A DNA stretch of 64,000 bases. Origin: Streptomyces sp. NBC_00358. GTDB taxonomy: Bacteria; Actinomycetota; Actinomycetes; Streptomycetales; Streptomycetaceae. This document shows, one piece after another, positions 29,989 through 38,845 of this stretch. The position numbers and the translations under genes are program-made. The stretch spans positions 434,001 to 498,000 of the forward strand of contig NZ_CP107976.1 of NCBI RefSeq assembly GCF_036099295.1, in the 5' to 3' direction. Under the pieces are notes generated by a model. It searched no databases. It saw nothing but the letters and a program-made list of their open reading frames with translations, and had not been told where the DNA came from. Position 1 is the first letter of the stretch; each line of letters opens with the position of its first letter.

Positions 29989-31833
29989 ATGACCACGTCC
30001 GCCCCTGTGCACAGAATCGGCCGCAAGGCCGCCGCGCTCGCCACGTCACTGCTCCTCGGTACCGGCGCGGGCCTCGCCCTGGCGCCGGCCGCCGTGGCCG
30101 ACGACGGCGGCAGCACGCTCCGGATGCCGATCACCGGCATCGGCATCGACTCCCTGAACCCGTTCCTGGCCTACTTCGCGGGCAGCCTGGACGTGTTCGC
30201 CGGCATCTACCCGGCCCTGGACACCGTGGAGCAGGACGGCACCGTCAAGCCGTATCTGGCGGACTCCTGGACGACCTCCAGCGACAAGCTCACCTGGACC
30301 TTCAAGATCCACAAGGGTCTGAAGTGGAGCGACGGCAAGCCGATCACGGCCGAGGACGCCGCCTGGACGTTCAACCTGATCATGAGCAACTCCACGGCGG
30401 CCACCGCCAACGGCTCCCTGGTGAGCAACTTCGCGTCGGTGACCGCGCCGGACGACACCACCCTGGTCGTCAAGACCAAGAAGCCGCAGGCCACCATGCT
30501 GTCGGTCAGCATCCCGGTGTCGGGCATCCCGATCGTGCCGAAGCACATATGGGAATCCCATGTGAAGGACCTGAAGAGCTACAAGAACGACAGCTTCCCG
30601 ATCGTCGGTTACGGCCCGTGGACGCTGACGGACTACAAGTCCGAGCAGTACGCCAAGTTCGACGCGAACAAGGACTTCCTGCTCGGCGCGCCCAAGTACG
30701 ACCACATGATCGAGCAGTCGTTCAAGAACACGGACGCCGCCGTGGCGGCCCTGCGCTCGGGGCAGTTGGACTACGTCAGCGGTCTCAACCCCACCCAGTA
30801 CCAGGCGCTCAAGGGCCGGTCCGGCATCAAGGCGTACGAGCAGGTCGGCAACCGCTGGAGCGGCATCGAGGTCAACGGCGGCGCCCGTACCCGCGACGGC
30901 AAGAAGATCGGCACCGGTCACCCGGCGCTCGGCGACGTCAAGGTGCGTGAGGCGCTGGCACGCGCCATCGACCGGGCGACCATCGTGAAGAAGGTCCGCA
31001 ACGGCCTGGCGGAGGTCGGTGGCAGCTACCTGCCGCAGTCACTGCCGCAGTACGCGTGGCAGCCCTCCGACTCCGAGAAGTTCGGCTACGACCCGGCCAA
31101 GGCCAACTCCGTGCTGGACGAGGCGGGTTACAAGAAGGGCTCGGACGGGATCCGGGTCGACCCGAAGTCGAAGCGCAAGCTGGAGTTCCGCCTCGGCATC
31201 CACTCCGACGACGACGGCGACGCCAAGGTGTCCACGTACCTCACGGGCTGGTTCAAGGAGATCGGCGTCAAGGTCGACATCCAGTCGATGAGCTCCGCCA
31301 AGCTCAACGCCGACCTGGCCAAGGGCGACTGGGACATCCTGATGGACTCCTGGTCGACCGGTCCCGACCCGACGTACCTGCTGGGCATCCAGACCTGCTC
31401 GGCGCTGCCCGACAGCAAGGGCGAGGGCGGCAGCACGGACTCGTTCTTCTGCGACAAGAACTACGACAACCTGTTCCTGCGTCAGCAGAGCGCCTTCGAC
31501 GACAAGGAGCGGGCGGATCTGCTGCGGCAGATGCAGGCCATCCTGTACAAGGCCAACGAGAACATCATGATCTACAACGCCAGTGGTCTCGCCGCGTACC
31601 GCACCGACCGCGTGAGCGGCATCGTGGACGGAAAGGCGAACTCCGCCGGCGCCTACCCCGCGCAGGACTCCTTCCACCAGTACGTGAACGCGACCCCCGC
31701 CAAGGCCTCGTCCTCCTCCTCGGGCGGCAACTCCGGCACGCTGATCGGCGCTTCGGCGGCCGTGGTGGTCGTCCTGGCCGCGGGCGGAGTGTTCATGGCA
31801 CGCCGCCGCTCCTCCTCCGACGACCGCGAGTAG
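29989..31833 (+). CDS. Peptide ABC transporter substrate-binding protein (SBP_bac_5), C-terminally membrane-anchored
   Basis: 614 residues. Cleavable Sec-type signal (RIGRKAAALATSLLLG to about Ala37) without a lipobox Cys. The mature SBP_bac_5 fold includes WTFKIHKGLKWSDGKPI and the family's usual C-lobe. The end is unusual for this family: a Ser/Gly-rich linker, a hydrophobic helix (GASAAVVVVLAAGGVFMA) and a basic RRRSSSDDRE tail, i.e. a type I membrane anchor in place of a lipid. ATG 29989 follows AGGAG; a longer frame from 29875 would bury the signal. It likely captures di- or oligopeptides, possibly cell-wall peptides. The permease gene begins 3 bp later. Confidence 0.93.
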   Translation: MTTSAPVHRIGRKAAALATSLLLGTGAGLALAPAAVADDGGSTLRMPITGIGIDSLNPFLAYFAGSLDVFAGIYPALDTVEQDGTVKPYLADSWTTSSDKLTWTFKIHKGLKWSDGKPITAEDAAWTFNLIMSNSTAATANGSLVSNFASVTAPDDTTLVVKTKKPQATMLSVSIPVSGIPIVPKHIWESHVKDLKSYKNDSFPIVGYGPWTLTDYKSEQYAKFDANKDFLLGAPKYDHMIEQSFKNTDAAVAALRSGQLDYVSGLNPTQYQALKGRSGIKAYEQVGNRWSGIEVNGGARTRDGKKIGTGHPALGDVKVREALARAIDRATIVKKVRNGLAEVGGSYLPQSLPQYAWQPSDSEKFGYDPAKANSVLDEAGYKKGSDGIRVDPKSKRKLEFRLGIHSDDDGDAKVSTYLTGWFKEIGVKVDIQSMSSAKLNADLAKGDWDILMDSWSTGPDPTYLLGIQTCSALPDSKGEGGSTDSFFCDKNYDNLFLRQQSAFDDKERADLLRQMQAILYKANENIMIYNASGLAAYRTDRVSGIVDGKANSAGAYPAQDSFHQYVNATPAKASSSSSGGNSGTLIGASAAVVVVLAAGGVFMARRRSSSDDRE

Positions 31834-31836
31834 ACC

Positions 31837-32892
31837 GTGGCCGACACCATCGACGCCACCGGCGCCGTCACGGCCGAGCCCGCCGCCCCGCGCGGCGGGC
31901 GCCGGCCCGGCTCCGGATTCGCCCGCTACCTGGCCACGAAGCTGGTGGCCGCGGCCGTCAGCTTCCTGGCCACCCTCGTCATCGGCTTCGTCCTGTTCAG
32001 CCTGATGCCGGCCGACCCGGTGCAGTCCATCACCCGCGGCCGCCCCACCAGCGACGCGCAGATGGCACAACTGCGCAAGCAGCTCGGCCTGGACCAGTCG
32101 GTGCCCGAACGCTTCTTCCACTTCGTCACCGACACCCTGACCGGCCACCTGGGAAACTCCTGGGAGTTCCAGCAGCCGGTCAGCTCCCTCATCAGCGACC
32201 GGCTGTGGCCGACCCTGCTGCTGATGGGCACGGCCATGCTCATCTCGGTGGCGCTTGGCCTCTGGCTTGGTGTCAGATCCGGCTGGCGGCAAGGGAGTTG
32301 GCTGGACCGCATCGCCACCGGCGCCTCGCTGACGCTGTGGTCGGTGCCGACCTTCTGGCTGGGCATGATCCTGCTGATCACCTTCAGCGTCGGCATCGGC
32401 CCGATCCCCGGCTTCCTGCCCGCGGGCGGGATGAGCGACCCGGCGATCACCGGCGGCCCGGACCACGTCCTCGACGTGGCCAAGCACCTGGTCCTGCCCT
32501 GTCTGACCATGGTCCTGGTGGTCTTCGCCCAGTACGTCGCCGTCATGCGCTCGTCGATCATCGACGAGCTGGGCAGCCCGTATCTGCTCACCGCGCGGGC
32601 CAAGGGCCTGCGTGACGACGACGTACGGCGCAGGCACGCGGTGCCCAACGCCCTGCTGCCCTCGGTCACCATGATCTTCATGCACCTGGGCACGGTGCTC
32701 GGCGGTGCCATCACCGTGGAGACCGTCTACTCCTGGCCGGGCCTGGGCCAGCTCAGCTACCAGGCCCTGAAGGTGCCCGATCTGCCGCTGCTCCAGGGCA
32801 CGTTCATCGTCTTCAGCGCCTCGGTGATCCTCATGAACCTGCTCGCCGACGTGATCTACCGCTTCCTCGACCCCCGGGTGCGTGCCCAGTGA
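31837..32892 (+). CDS. Peptide ABC transporter permease, DppB/OppB type
   Basis: 351 residues with six predicted membrane helices, beginning with TKLVAAAVSFLATLVIGFVLF. The BPD_transp_1 EAA loop is present (RAKGLRDDDVRRRHAVPNALLP), as is the family's long periplasmic loop after helix 1. A disordered, Pro/Ala-rich cytoplasmic N-terminus of about 30 residues precedes. GTG 31837 lies 3 bp after the binding-protein stop, and the 3' end overlaps the next permease by 4 bp. Confidence 0.94.
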   Translation: MADTIDATGAVTAEPAAPRGGRRPGSGFARYLATKLVAAAVSFLATLVIGFVLFSLMPADPVQSITRGRPTSDAQMAQLRKQLGLDQSVPERFFHFVTDTLTGHLGNSWEFQQPVSSLISDRLWPTLLLMGTAMLISVALGLWLGVRSGWRQGSWLDRIATGASLTLWSVPTFWLGMILLITFSVGIGPIPGFLPAGGMSDPAITGGPDHVLDVAKHLVLPCLTMVLVVFAQYVAVMRSSIIDELGSPYLLTARAKGLRDDDVRRRHAVPNALLPSVTMIFMHLGTVLGGAITVETVYSWPGLGQLSYQALKVPDLPLLQGTFIVFSASVILMNLLADVIYRFLDPRVRAQ

Positions 32893-33842
32893 CCGACCAC
32901 GAACCCCTCACCCTGACCGTCGCCCCGCCGCGGGCGGGGGCCGACCCCGCGCCGCCGGTCCCACCGGCCGCACCGACGCCGCGCCGCGACGGATTCGCCG
33001 GCTTCGTCCGCTCCTTCGTCCGCATCCGCTCCGGCGTGGCCGGCCTCATCATCCTGGTCGTGTTCGGCCTGCTGGCCGTCTGCGCACCGCTGTTCATCTC
33101 GGACAACGACCTCGACGTCATCAAGGTCGACGGGCCCTCCCTGCACTCCCCGCTCGGCGGTTACCCGCTCGGCACGGACCAGGAGGGACGCTCCATCCTC
33201 CTGCTGGTCATCTGGGGAGCCCGTTCCTCGCTGTCCATCGGTCTGATGGCGACCGTGCTGACGGTGGTGCTCGGCAGCACCGTCGGCCTGGTCGCCGGTC
33301 ACTACGGCGGCTGGACCGGCAAGGCGCTGATGCACCTCACCGACTGGTTCATCGCGCTGCCGAGCCTGCCGCTGGCCATCTCGCTGTCGGCGGTGATCGG
33401 GCAGGGCACCGCGTCCATCACCATCGCCATCGCGGTGACCAGTTGGTCGTCCACGGCCCGGCTGGTGCGGGCGCAGACCCTCGCGGTGGAGGCCAAGCCG
33501 TTCATCGAGCGGGCCAGGGCGCTGGGCGCGGGTGGGCCGCAGGTGATGCTGCGGCACGTGCTGCCGAACGTCACCCCGCTGATCCTGGTCTCCTCCACGC
33601 TGACGGTGGCCTCGGCGATCCTGTCGGAGGCGACCCTGACCTTCCTCGGTCTGGGCGACCCGACCGGCATCTCCTGGGGCGCGATGCTCAACTCGGCGCT
33701 GAGCGGCGGCGCCGTCACCGCCGGCGCCTGGTGGTACCTGTACCCGCCCGGCATCGCCATCCTGATCGTCGTCCTCGGCTTCACCCTGACCGGCCGCGCC
33801 GTGGAGACCATTCTCAACCCGAGGTCGGTGAAGACACGTTGA
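32889..33842 (+). CDS. Peptide ABC transporter permease, DppC/OppC type
   Basis: 317 residues. The N-terminal OppC_N helix (SGVAGLIILVVFGLLAVCAP) is followed by the five-helix permease core with the EAA-like loop ERARALGAGGPQVMLRHVLP. LGTDQEGRS is the typical DppC motif. It starts with GTG overlapping the stop of the first permease (GTGA). It forms the transmembrane dimer with the preceding gene product. Confidence 0.95.
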   Translation: MTDHEPLTLTVAPPRAGADPAPPVPPAAPTPRRDGFAGFVRSFVRIRSGVAGLIILVVFGLLAVCAPLFISDNDLDVIKVDGPSLHSPLGGYPLGTDQEGRSILLLVIWGARSSLSIGLMATVLTVVLGSTVGLVAGHYGGWTGKALMHLTDWFIALPSLPLAISLSAVIGQGTASITIAIAVTSWSSTARLVRAQTLAVEAKPFIERARALGAGGPQVMLRHVLPNVTPLILVSSTLTVASAILSEATLTFLGLGDPTGISWGAMLNSALSGGAVTAGAWWYLYPPGIAILIVVLGFTLTGRAVETILNPRSVKTR

Positions 33843-33847
33843 ACGCG

Positions 33848-34945
33848 ATGTTGGAGGTCAGGGACCTCAAGGTCACGTACCGCAGTGGCGGGCGCACGGT
33901 GCCCGCCGTACGCGGGGTGGACCTCACGCTGGACGCCGGGCAGACGCTCGGCCTGGCCGGTGAGTCCGGCTCGGGCAAGTCCACCCTGGCGATGAGCCTG
34001 CTGCGGCTGCTGCCGGCCGCCGCCGAGGTCACCGGCCAGGTGCTCTACCAGGGCGAGGACCTGCTCACCGCGAACTGGAGCCGGATGCGGGCGGTGCGCT
34101 GGGCGGAGGCCTCCGTGGTCTTCCAGGGCGCGATGACCGCGCTCAACCCGGTGCACACCATCGGCGACCAGCTCGTCGAGCCGATCGTGCTGCACGGCCG
34201 CAGGGCCGGCGAGGAGGGCGGCCGGATCACCGAGAAGCAGGCCCGCGCCCGCGCGGCCGAGCTGCTGGAGTCGGTGGGCGTCCCGGCGCGGCGGATGCGC
34301 AGCTATCCGCACGAGTTCTCCGGCGGGCAGCGCCAGCGCGTCATGATCGCGATGGCGCTGGCCTGCCGCCCGAACCTGATCATCGCGGACGAGCCGACGA
34401 CGGCCCTGGACGTGATGGTGCAGGCCCAGATCCTGGACCTGCTCTCGGACCTCGTACGCGACGAGGGCATCGGCGTCATCATGATCAGCCACGATCTCTC
34501 CGTCCTCGGCCAGATGTGCGACCGGCTGGCGGTGATGTACGCCGGTGAGCTTGTCGAGTCCGGCCCCTCACGGCAGCTCCTGGACGACCCTCGGCACCCC
34601 TACACCCGGGCGCTCTCCCGCGCCTTCCCCACCATCGGCGACCCCGCCTCCCGCAGGGCGCCGGCCGGCCTGCCCGGCGACCCGCCCGACCCTGCCGCCC
34701 TCGGCCCCGGCTGCGCGTTCGCGGCCCGTTGCCCCGACGTGCACGAGGTCTGCGACGGCACCCCCGTCGAGCTGTGGCCAGCCGGTCCCGGACGGCAGTC
34801 GGCGTGCCTGCGGGTGCTGCCCGGTTTCCCCGACCTCTCCGCGGACGCGCCCGAAGCCTCCCCGAAGGTGCCGGACCCCACCTCCGACGTATCCGAACCC
34901 TCGGCAGACCTGCCCGAACCGTCCGCGGAAGGAGCCCGCTCATGA
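33848..34945 (+). CDS. Peptide ABC transporter ATPase, DppD/OppD type
   Basis: 365 residues. Walker A GESGSGKST, signature SGGQRQRV, Walker B IIADEPTTALD, H-loop MISHDLS. The oligopeptide-transporter C-terminal extension has GCAFAARCPDVHEVC. A Pro/Ser-rich repetitive tail follows (SADAPEASPK, PSADLPEPSAEG). A TTG at 33839, overlapping the previous stop, is an alternative start adding three residues. The gene overlaps the second ATPase gene by ATGA. Confidence 0.94.
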   Translation: MLEVRDLKVTYRSGGRTVPAVRGVDLTLDAGQTLGLAGESGSGKSTLAMSLLRLLPAAAEVTGQVLYQGEDLLTANWSRMRAVRWAEASVVFQGAMTALNPVHTIGDQLVEPIVLHGRRAGEEGGRITEKQARARAAELLESVGVPARRMRSYPHEFSGGQRQRVMIAMALACRPNLIIADEPTTALDVMVQAQILDLLSDLVRDEGIGVIMISHDLSVLGQMCDRLAVMYAGELVESGPSRQLLDDPRHPYTRALSRAFPTIGDPASRRAPAGLPGDPPDPAALGPGCAFAARCPDVHEVCDGTPVELWPAGPGRQSACLRVLPGFPDLSADAPEASPKVPDPTSDVSEPSADLPEPSAEGARS

Positions 34946-35973
34946 CCGTCACCACCACGGGCACGGTCACCGGACCCGACGCGGCCACGGCGCCCGCGCT
35001 GGAGGTCCGCGACCTGCACATCACGTATCCGCCCCGGGCGGGCCGCGGCCCCGCCCGCGCGGTGGACGGTGTCGACCTCCAACTGGGCCGCGGCGAGATC
35101 CTCGCCCTGATCGGCGAGTCCGGCTGCGGCAAGTCCACCCTGGCGCGCGCCCTGACCGGGCTGGTCAAGCCCACATCGGGCGAGGTGCTGTCCGACGGCG
35201 TGCCGCTGCGCTACACGAGCGCCGCGCTCAAGGCGCACCGCCGCAAGGTCCAGTTCGTCCTCCAGGACCCCGGCGGCGCCCTGAACCCGCGGCAGAACGT
35301 GTTCGACGCGGTCGCCGAGGGTCCCCGGCTGCACCGGATGAAGGACGGCCTCGAACAGCGCGTGCACACCGCCCTGTCCAAGGCCGGGCTGCGCCCTCCG
35401 GAGCAGTTCCTGTCGCGCTTCCCGCACGAGATGTCCGGCGGGCAGCAGCAGCGCGTGGTGATCGCGGGCGCGCTCGCACTGGAGCCCTCGGTGATCGTGG
35501 CCGACGAACCGGTGGCCTCGCTGGACGCCTCCGTACGCGGCGAGATCCTCAAGCTCGTCCTCGACCTGCGCCGCGACCTCGGCCTGTCCTCCCTGGTGGT
35601 CAGTCATGACCTTGGCCTGGCCTGGAACATCGCCGACCGGGTGGCGGTGATGTACCTGGGCCGGATCGTCGAGGTCGGCACCGTCGAGGAGGTCCTGCTC
35701 GCGCCTAAGCACCCGTACACCAAGGCTCTGCTGTCCGTGGTGTCCGCGGAGGGCGGGCGCGGTGAGCGGCGGCCCCAACTGCTCCAGGGCGAGCCGCCGG
35801 ACCCGACGGACGTGCCCGAGGGCTGCCGGTTCCATCCGCGCTGCCCGGCGTGGGCCGGCCTCGACCCGGCGGGCCGCACGGAGGCGGGCTGCGACCGACG
35901 GACGCTGCCGGTCCTGCCGGCGCAGGCGCCGGCCGGCGGTCGGGCCGCGTGTCACCTCGCGAGCGCCTCGTGA
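34942..35973 (+). CDS. Peptide ABC transporter ATPase, DppF/OppF type
   Basis: 343 residues. Walker A GESGCGKST, signature SGGQQQRV, Walker B VADEPVASLD, H-loop VVSHDLG and the C-terminal GCRFHPRCPAW extension. It pairs with the preceding ATPase to power the importer. It overlaps both neighbours by 4 bp (ATGA and GTGA), so the whole transporter is translationally coupled to the enzyme genes that follow. Confidence 0.94.
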   Translation: MTVTTTGTVTGPDAATAPALEVRDLHITYPPRAGRGPARAVDGVDLQLGRGEILALIGESGCGKSTLARALTGLVKPTSGEVLSDGVPLRYTSAALKAHRRKVQFVLQDPGGALNPRQNVFDAVAEGPRLHRMKDGLEQRVHTALSKAGLRPPEQFLSRFPHEMSGGQQQRVVIAGALALEPSVIVADEPVASLDASVRGEILKLVLDLRRDLGLSSLVVSHDLGLAWNIADRVAVMYLGRIVEVGTVEEVLLAPKHPYTKALLSVVSAEGGRGERRPQLLQGEPPDPTDVPEGCRFHPRCPAWAGLDPAGRTEAGCDRRTLPVLPAQAPAGGRAACHLASAS

Positions 35974-36824
35974 ACACGACGGCGACACCGAGGTGCGCGG
36001 CCGGTACCCTGCCGGCTCCGCCGCTGGTCGTACGTGATGTGGACGGCCCGCTGGAAATGGCCGACTGCGTCGCGCTGTACGAGCGGGTCATGGGCCTGCG
36101 CCCCGCCGACGGCAGCCTCAACCCGCGCCTGCTGACCGCCCTTCAGGACAACAGCGGCCTGGTCGTCGGCGCCTATCTCGGCGAGGCACTGGTGGGATTC
36201 ACCTACAGTTTCCTCGCCCGCGAAAGGTGCGCCGACAGGCAGGGCCCGCGCCTGTACCAGTACTCGCAACTGGCGGTGGTGGCGCACGAACGCCAGGGCC
36301 TCGGCATCGGACGGCTGCTCAAGCTCGGCCAGCGCGACCGCTGCCTGGCGGAGGGGACCACGCTGATCCGCTGGGCGTACGACCCGATGCAGACCCGCAA
36401 CGCCCACTTCAACCTCGACGTGCTCGGCGCGGCGGTGGACGCGTTCAAGCCCGCGATGTACGGCGCCTCGGGATTCGGCACCGCCACCGGCGAGTCCACC
36501 GACCGCTTCATCGTCTCCTGGCACCTGGACGCCCCGGCACGGCACGCCGCGCCCGCTCCCGGTCCGCCGCCCGGCGGCTGGAGCGTCGGCCACGTGTACG
36601 ACGACGGCGACGACCGGATCGTGGTCCTGCCCGACGACTGGCACCGGCTGCGCGCCGAGCACGGCCCGGAGCGCGCTGCTCTGCTGCGCGGCCGACTCAC
36701 CCACACCTTCGCCCGGCTGCTCGCCGACCGCACCGCCGTCTCCTGCGTACGGCTGCCGGGCGGACTCGCCGCGTACCGCTTCACCCCCCGTGCCGCAGCA
36801 CCCGGCACGACCCCCCGCCCCTGA
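35970..36824 (+). CDS. GNAT acyltransferase resembling COG3375 (partner of N-acylamino-acid racemases)
   Basis: 284 residues. The GNAT core includes the acyl-CoA loop VVAHERQGLGIGRLLKLGQR and strands LVVGAYLGEALVGFTYSF. It also has the segment IRWAYDPMQTRNAHFNL, which recalls COG3375 proteins. In Geobacillus such a protein is the succinyl-CoA:D-amino acid N-succinyltransferase encoded beside N-succinylamino-acid racemase. Here the very next gene encodes such a racemase-like enzyme, so N-acylation of D-amino acids is inferred; the acyl donor is unknown. The C-terminal 90 residues are less conserved. GTG 35970 overlaps the ATPase stop. Confidence 0.85.
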   Translation: MNTTATPRCAAGTLPAPPLVVRDVDGPLEMADCVALYERVMGLRPADGSLNPRLLTALQDNSGLVVGAYLGEALVGFTYSFLARERCADRQGPRLYQYSQLAVVAHERQGLGIGRLLKLGQRDRCLAEGTTLIRWAYDPMQTRNAHFNLDVLGAAVDAFKPAMYGASGFGTATGESTDRFIVSWHLDAPARHAAPAPGPPPGGWSVGHVYDDGDDRIVVLPDDWHRLRAEHGPERAALLRGRLTHTFARLLADRTAVSCVRLPGGLAAYRFTPRAAAPGTTPRP

Positions 36825-36854
36825 CCGGGGCCCCGCACGGTAGGACGACCCCAC

Positions 36855-38009
36855 ATGACCGTCACCCTTGCCGAGATCGAGCTGGCGCTGGTCCGGCTCG
36901 ATCTCGTCCACTCCTTCGAGACCAGTTCGCACCGCAAGTCGTACCTGGAGCACATCGTCGTCCGCGCGACCGCCGAGGACGGCACCGTCGGCTGGGGCGA
37001 GTGCGCCTCGCCGACCGACCCGTACTACTGCGACGAGTCCACCTGGAGCTGCTGGCAGGTGCTGGGCGACCACCTCGCCCCGATGCTCCTCGGCCGGCCC
37101 TGGGACCACCCCGACGACGCGGCCCGCCTCACCGCCAAGGTGAGCGGCAACCACTTCGCCCGCGCCGGCCTCGACATGGCCTGCTGGGACCTCTACGGAC
37201 AGCGGCGCGGCGAGCCCCTGGCCGACCTGCTCGGCGCCGACGCCGACGCGGTGCCCGCCGGGGTCAGCCTCGGCATCGAGCCGACGATCGACGCGCTGCT
37301 CGCGCAGGTCTCCCGGCACGTCGCCGACGGCTACCGCCGCGTCAAGCTGAAGATCCGCCCCGGCTGGGACCTCGAACCGGTCCGCGCCGTCCAGGACGCC
37401 TTCCCCGGCGTCGCCCTCCAGGTCGACGCCAACACCGCCTATCTTCCCGAACAGGAGCCCGTCCTGGTGGAGTTGGACGGACGCGGCCTGCTGATGATCG
37501 AGCAGCCGTACGCCGCCTCCGACCTGCTCTCGCACGCCCGGCTCGCCGCCCGTCTGGACACCCCGGTGTGCCTGGACGAGTCGGTCACCACCCCGGACGT
37601 ACTGCGCACCGCCCTGCACCTGGGCGCGGCCGACATCGTCAACATCAAGGTCTCCCGGCTCGGAGGGCTCGGCCCGTCCAAGACGGTGCACGACCTGTGC
37701 CTGGACGCCGGGGTGCCCGTGTGGTGCGGCGGGATGCACGAATTCGGCATCGGCCGGGCCGCCAACCTGGCCCTCGCCGGACTGCCCGGCTTCACCCTGC
37801 CCTCGGACGTCTCCGGCTCCGACAAGTACTACCGGCGGGACATCGTCACACCGCCGATCCGCGCCGTGGACGGCATGGTCGCCGTGCCCCGCTCCCGGCC
37901 CGGCATCGGCCTCGCCGTGGACCTCGGCCAACTGGGCCGGCACACCGTGCGCACCTGGACCATCCGTCCCCGCGCCCATCTCACCACCCCTGACGGGAAG
38001 GCAGCATGA
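36855..38009 (+). CDS. Enolase-superfamily N-acylamino acid racemase / OSBS-like enzyme
   Basis: 384 residues, muconate-lactonising subgroup. Catalytic Lys164 and Lys166 (VKLKIRPGWD), metal ligands Asp191, Glu216 and Asp241, and the second base Lys265 (NIKVSRLGG) are all present. The pattern, with WCGGMHEFGIGRAAN and FTLPSDVSGSDKYY, is that of the NAAAR/o-succinylbenzoate synthase family rather than YkfB dipeptide epimerases. No menaquinone genes are nearby. The company of a GNAT and M20 hydrolases favours racemisation of N-acyl amino acids in a D-to-L conversion route. Its 3' end overlaps the D-aminopeptidase gene (ATGA). Confidence 0.88.
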   Translation: MTVTLAEIELALVRLDLVHSFETSSHRKSYLEHIVVRATAEDGTVGWGECASPTDPYYCDESTWSCWQVLGDHLAPMLLGRPWDHPDDAARLTAKVSGNHFARAGLDMACWDLYGQRRGEPLADLLGADADAVPAGVSLGIEPTIDALLAQVSRHVADGYRRVKLKIRPGWDLEPVRAVQDAFPGVALQVDANTAYLPEQEPVLVELDGRGLLMIEQPYAASDLLSHARLAARLDTPVCLDESVTTPDVLRTALHLGAADIVNIKVSRLGGLGPSKTVHDLCLDAGVPVWCGGMHEFGIGRAANLALAGLPGFTLPSDVSGSDKYYRRDIVTPPIRAVDGMVAVPRSRPGIGLAVDLGQLGRHTVRTWTIRPRAHLTTPDGKAA

Positions 38010-38845
38010 AGGTCCTGATCTCCGCCGACATGGAGGGCGTCACCGGCGTCACCTTCCCCGACGACTGCGAGCCCGGCCACGCCCGCTGGGAGTACAACCG
38101 GCGGTTCCTCACCGCCGACGTCAACGCCGCCATCGCCGGTTTCGCCGCGGCCGGCGCCACCGAGATCCTCGTCAACGAGGCCCACGCCGACCAGCGCAAC
38201 CTGCTCCTCGACCGGCTCGACAAACGGGCCACCCTGCTGATCGGCACGCACAAGCCGCTCGGCATGATGGAGGGCATCGACCGCTCCCCCGACGCGGTCG
38301 CCCTCGTCGGCTACCACACCGGCGCCGGTCAGCCGGGCGTGCTCGCCCACACCTATCTGCCCAACACCATCACCGCGGTGCGGATCAACGGCGAGCCGGC
38401 CTCCGAGGGCCGGATGAACGCGCTGCTCGCCGACGAATACGGCGTCCCGGTGGTCCTGGTCACCGGCGACGACCTGTGCTGCGAGGACGCCCGCGGCTGG
38501 GCGCCGCACGCCGCCCACGCCGTGGTCAAGACCTGCGTGGACCGCTACTCCGCGATCTGCCTGCCGCCCGAGGTGAGCGCCGCCCGGATCACCGAGGCCG
38601 CCCGCGAAGGCCTCACCGCCCTGCCCGCCCCCACCGGCCCGCTCACCCCGCCCGCCGGGGGCTACACCTACGAGGTGTCCTTCGACGCCGCCCACCTGGC
38701 GCCCGCCGCCGCCTACATCCCCGGCGTCGTCCAGACCGACCCGCTGACCGTGCGGTTCACGCTGCCGACGATGTACGAGGCGATCCGCTGCTTCCGCGCG
38801 CTGACCCGGGTGGTCACCTCGGCCGTGGAGAACTGCTATGGCTGA
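38006..38845 (+). CDS. M55 family D-aminopeptidase (DppA-like)
   Basis: 279 residues. The zinc-binding pattern of Bacillus DppA is conserved: Asp8 and Glu10 (SADMEG), His59 (NEAHAD), His103 (VGYHTG) and Glu133 (ASEGRM), with the catalytic HTYL His nearby. Members release N-terminal D-amino acids such as D-Ala from D-Ala-D-Ala or D-Ala-containing peptides. Cytosolic, with no signal. The gene overlaps the racemase gene by 4 bp and the following hydrolase by 8 bp, so all three are co-translated. Confidence 0.94.
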   Translation: MKVLISADMEGVTGVTFPDDCEPGHARWEYNRRFLTADVNAAIAGFAAAGATEILVNEAHADQRNLLLDRLDKRATLLIGTHKPLGMMEGIDRSPDAVALVGYHTGAGQPGVLAHTYLPNTITAVRINGEPASEGRMNALLADEYGVPVVLVTGDDLCCEDARGWAPHAAHAVVKTCVDRYSAICLPPEVSAARITEAAREGLTALPAPTGPLTPPAGGYTYEVSFDAAHLAPAAAYIPGVVQTDPLTVRFTLPTMYEAIRCFRALTRVVTSAVENCYG

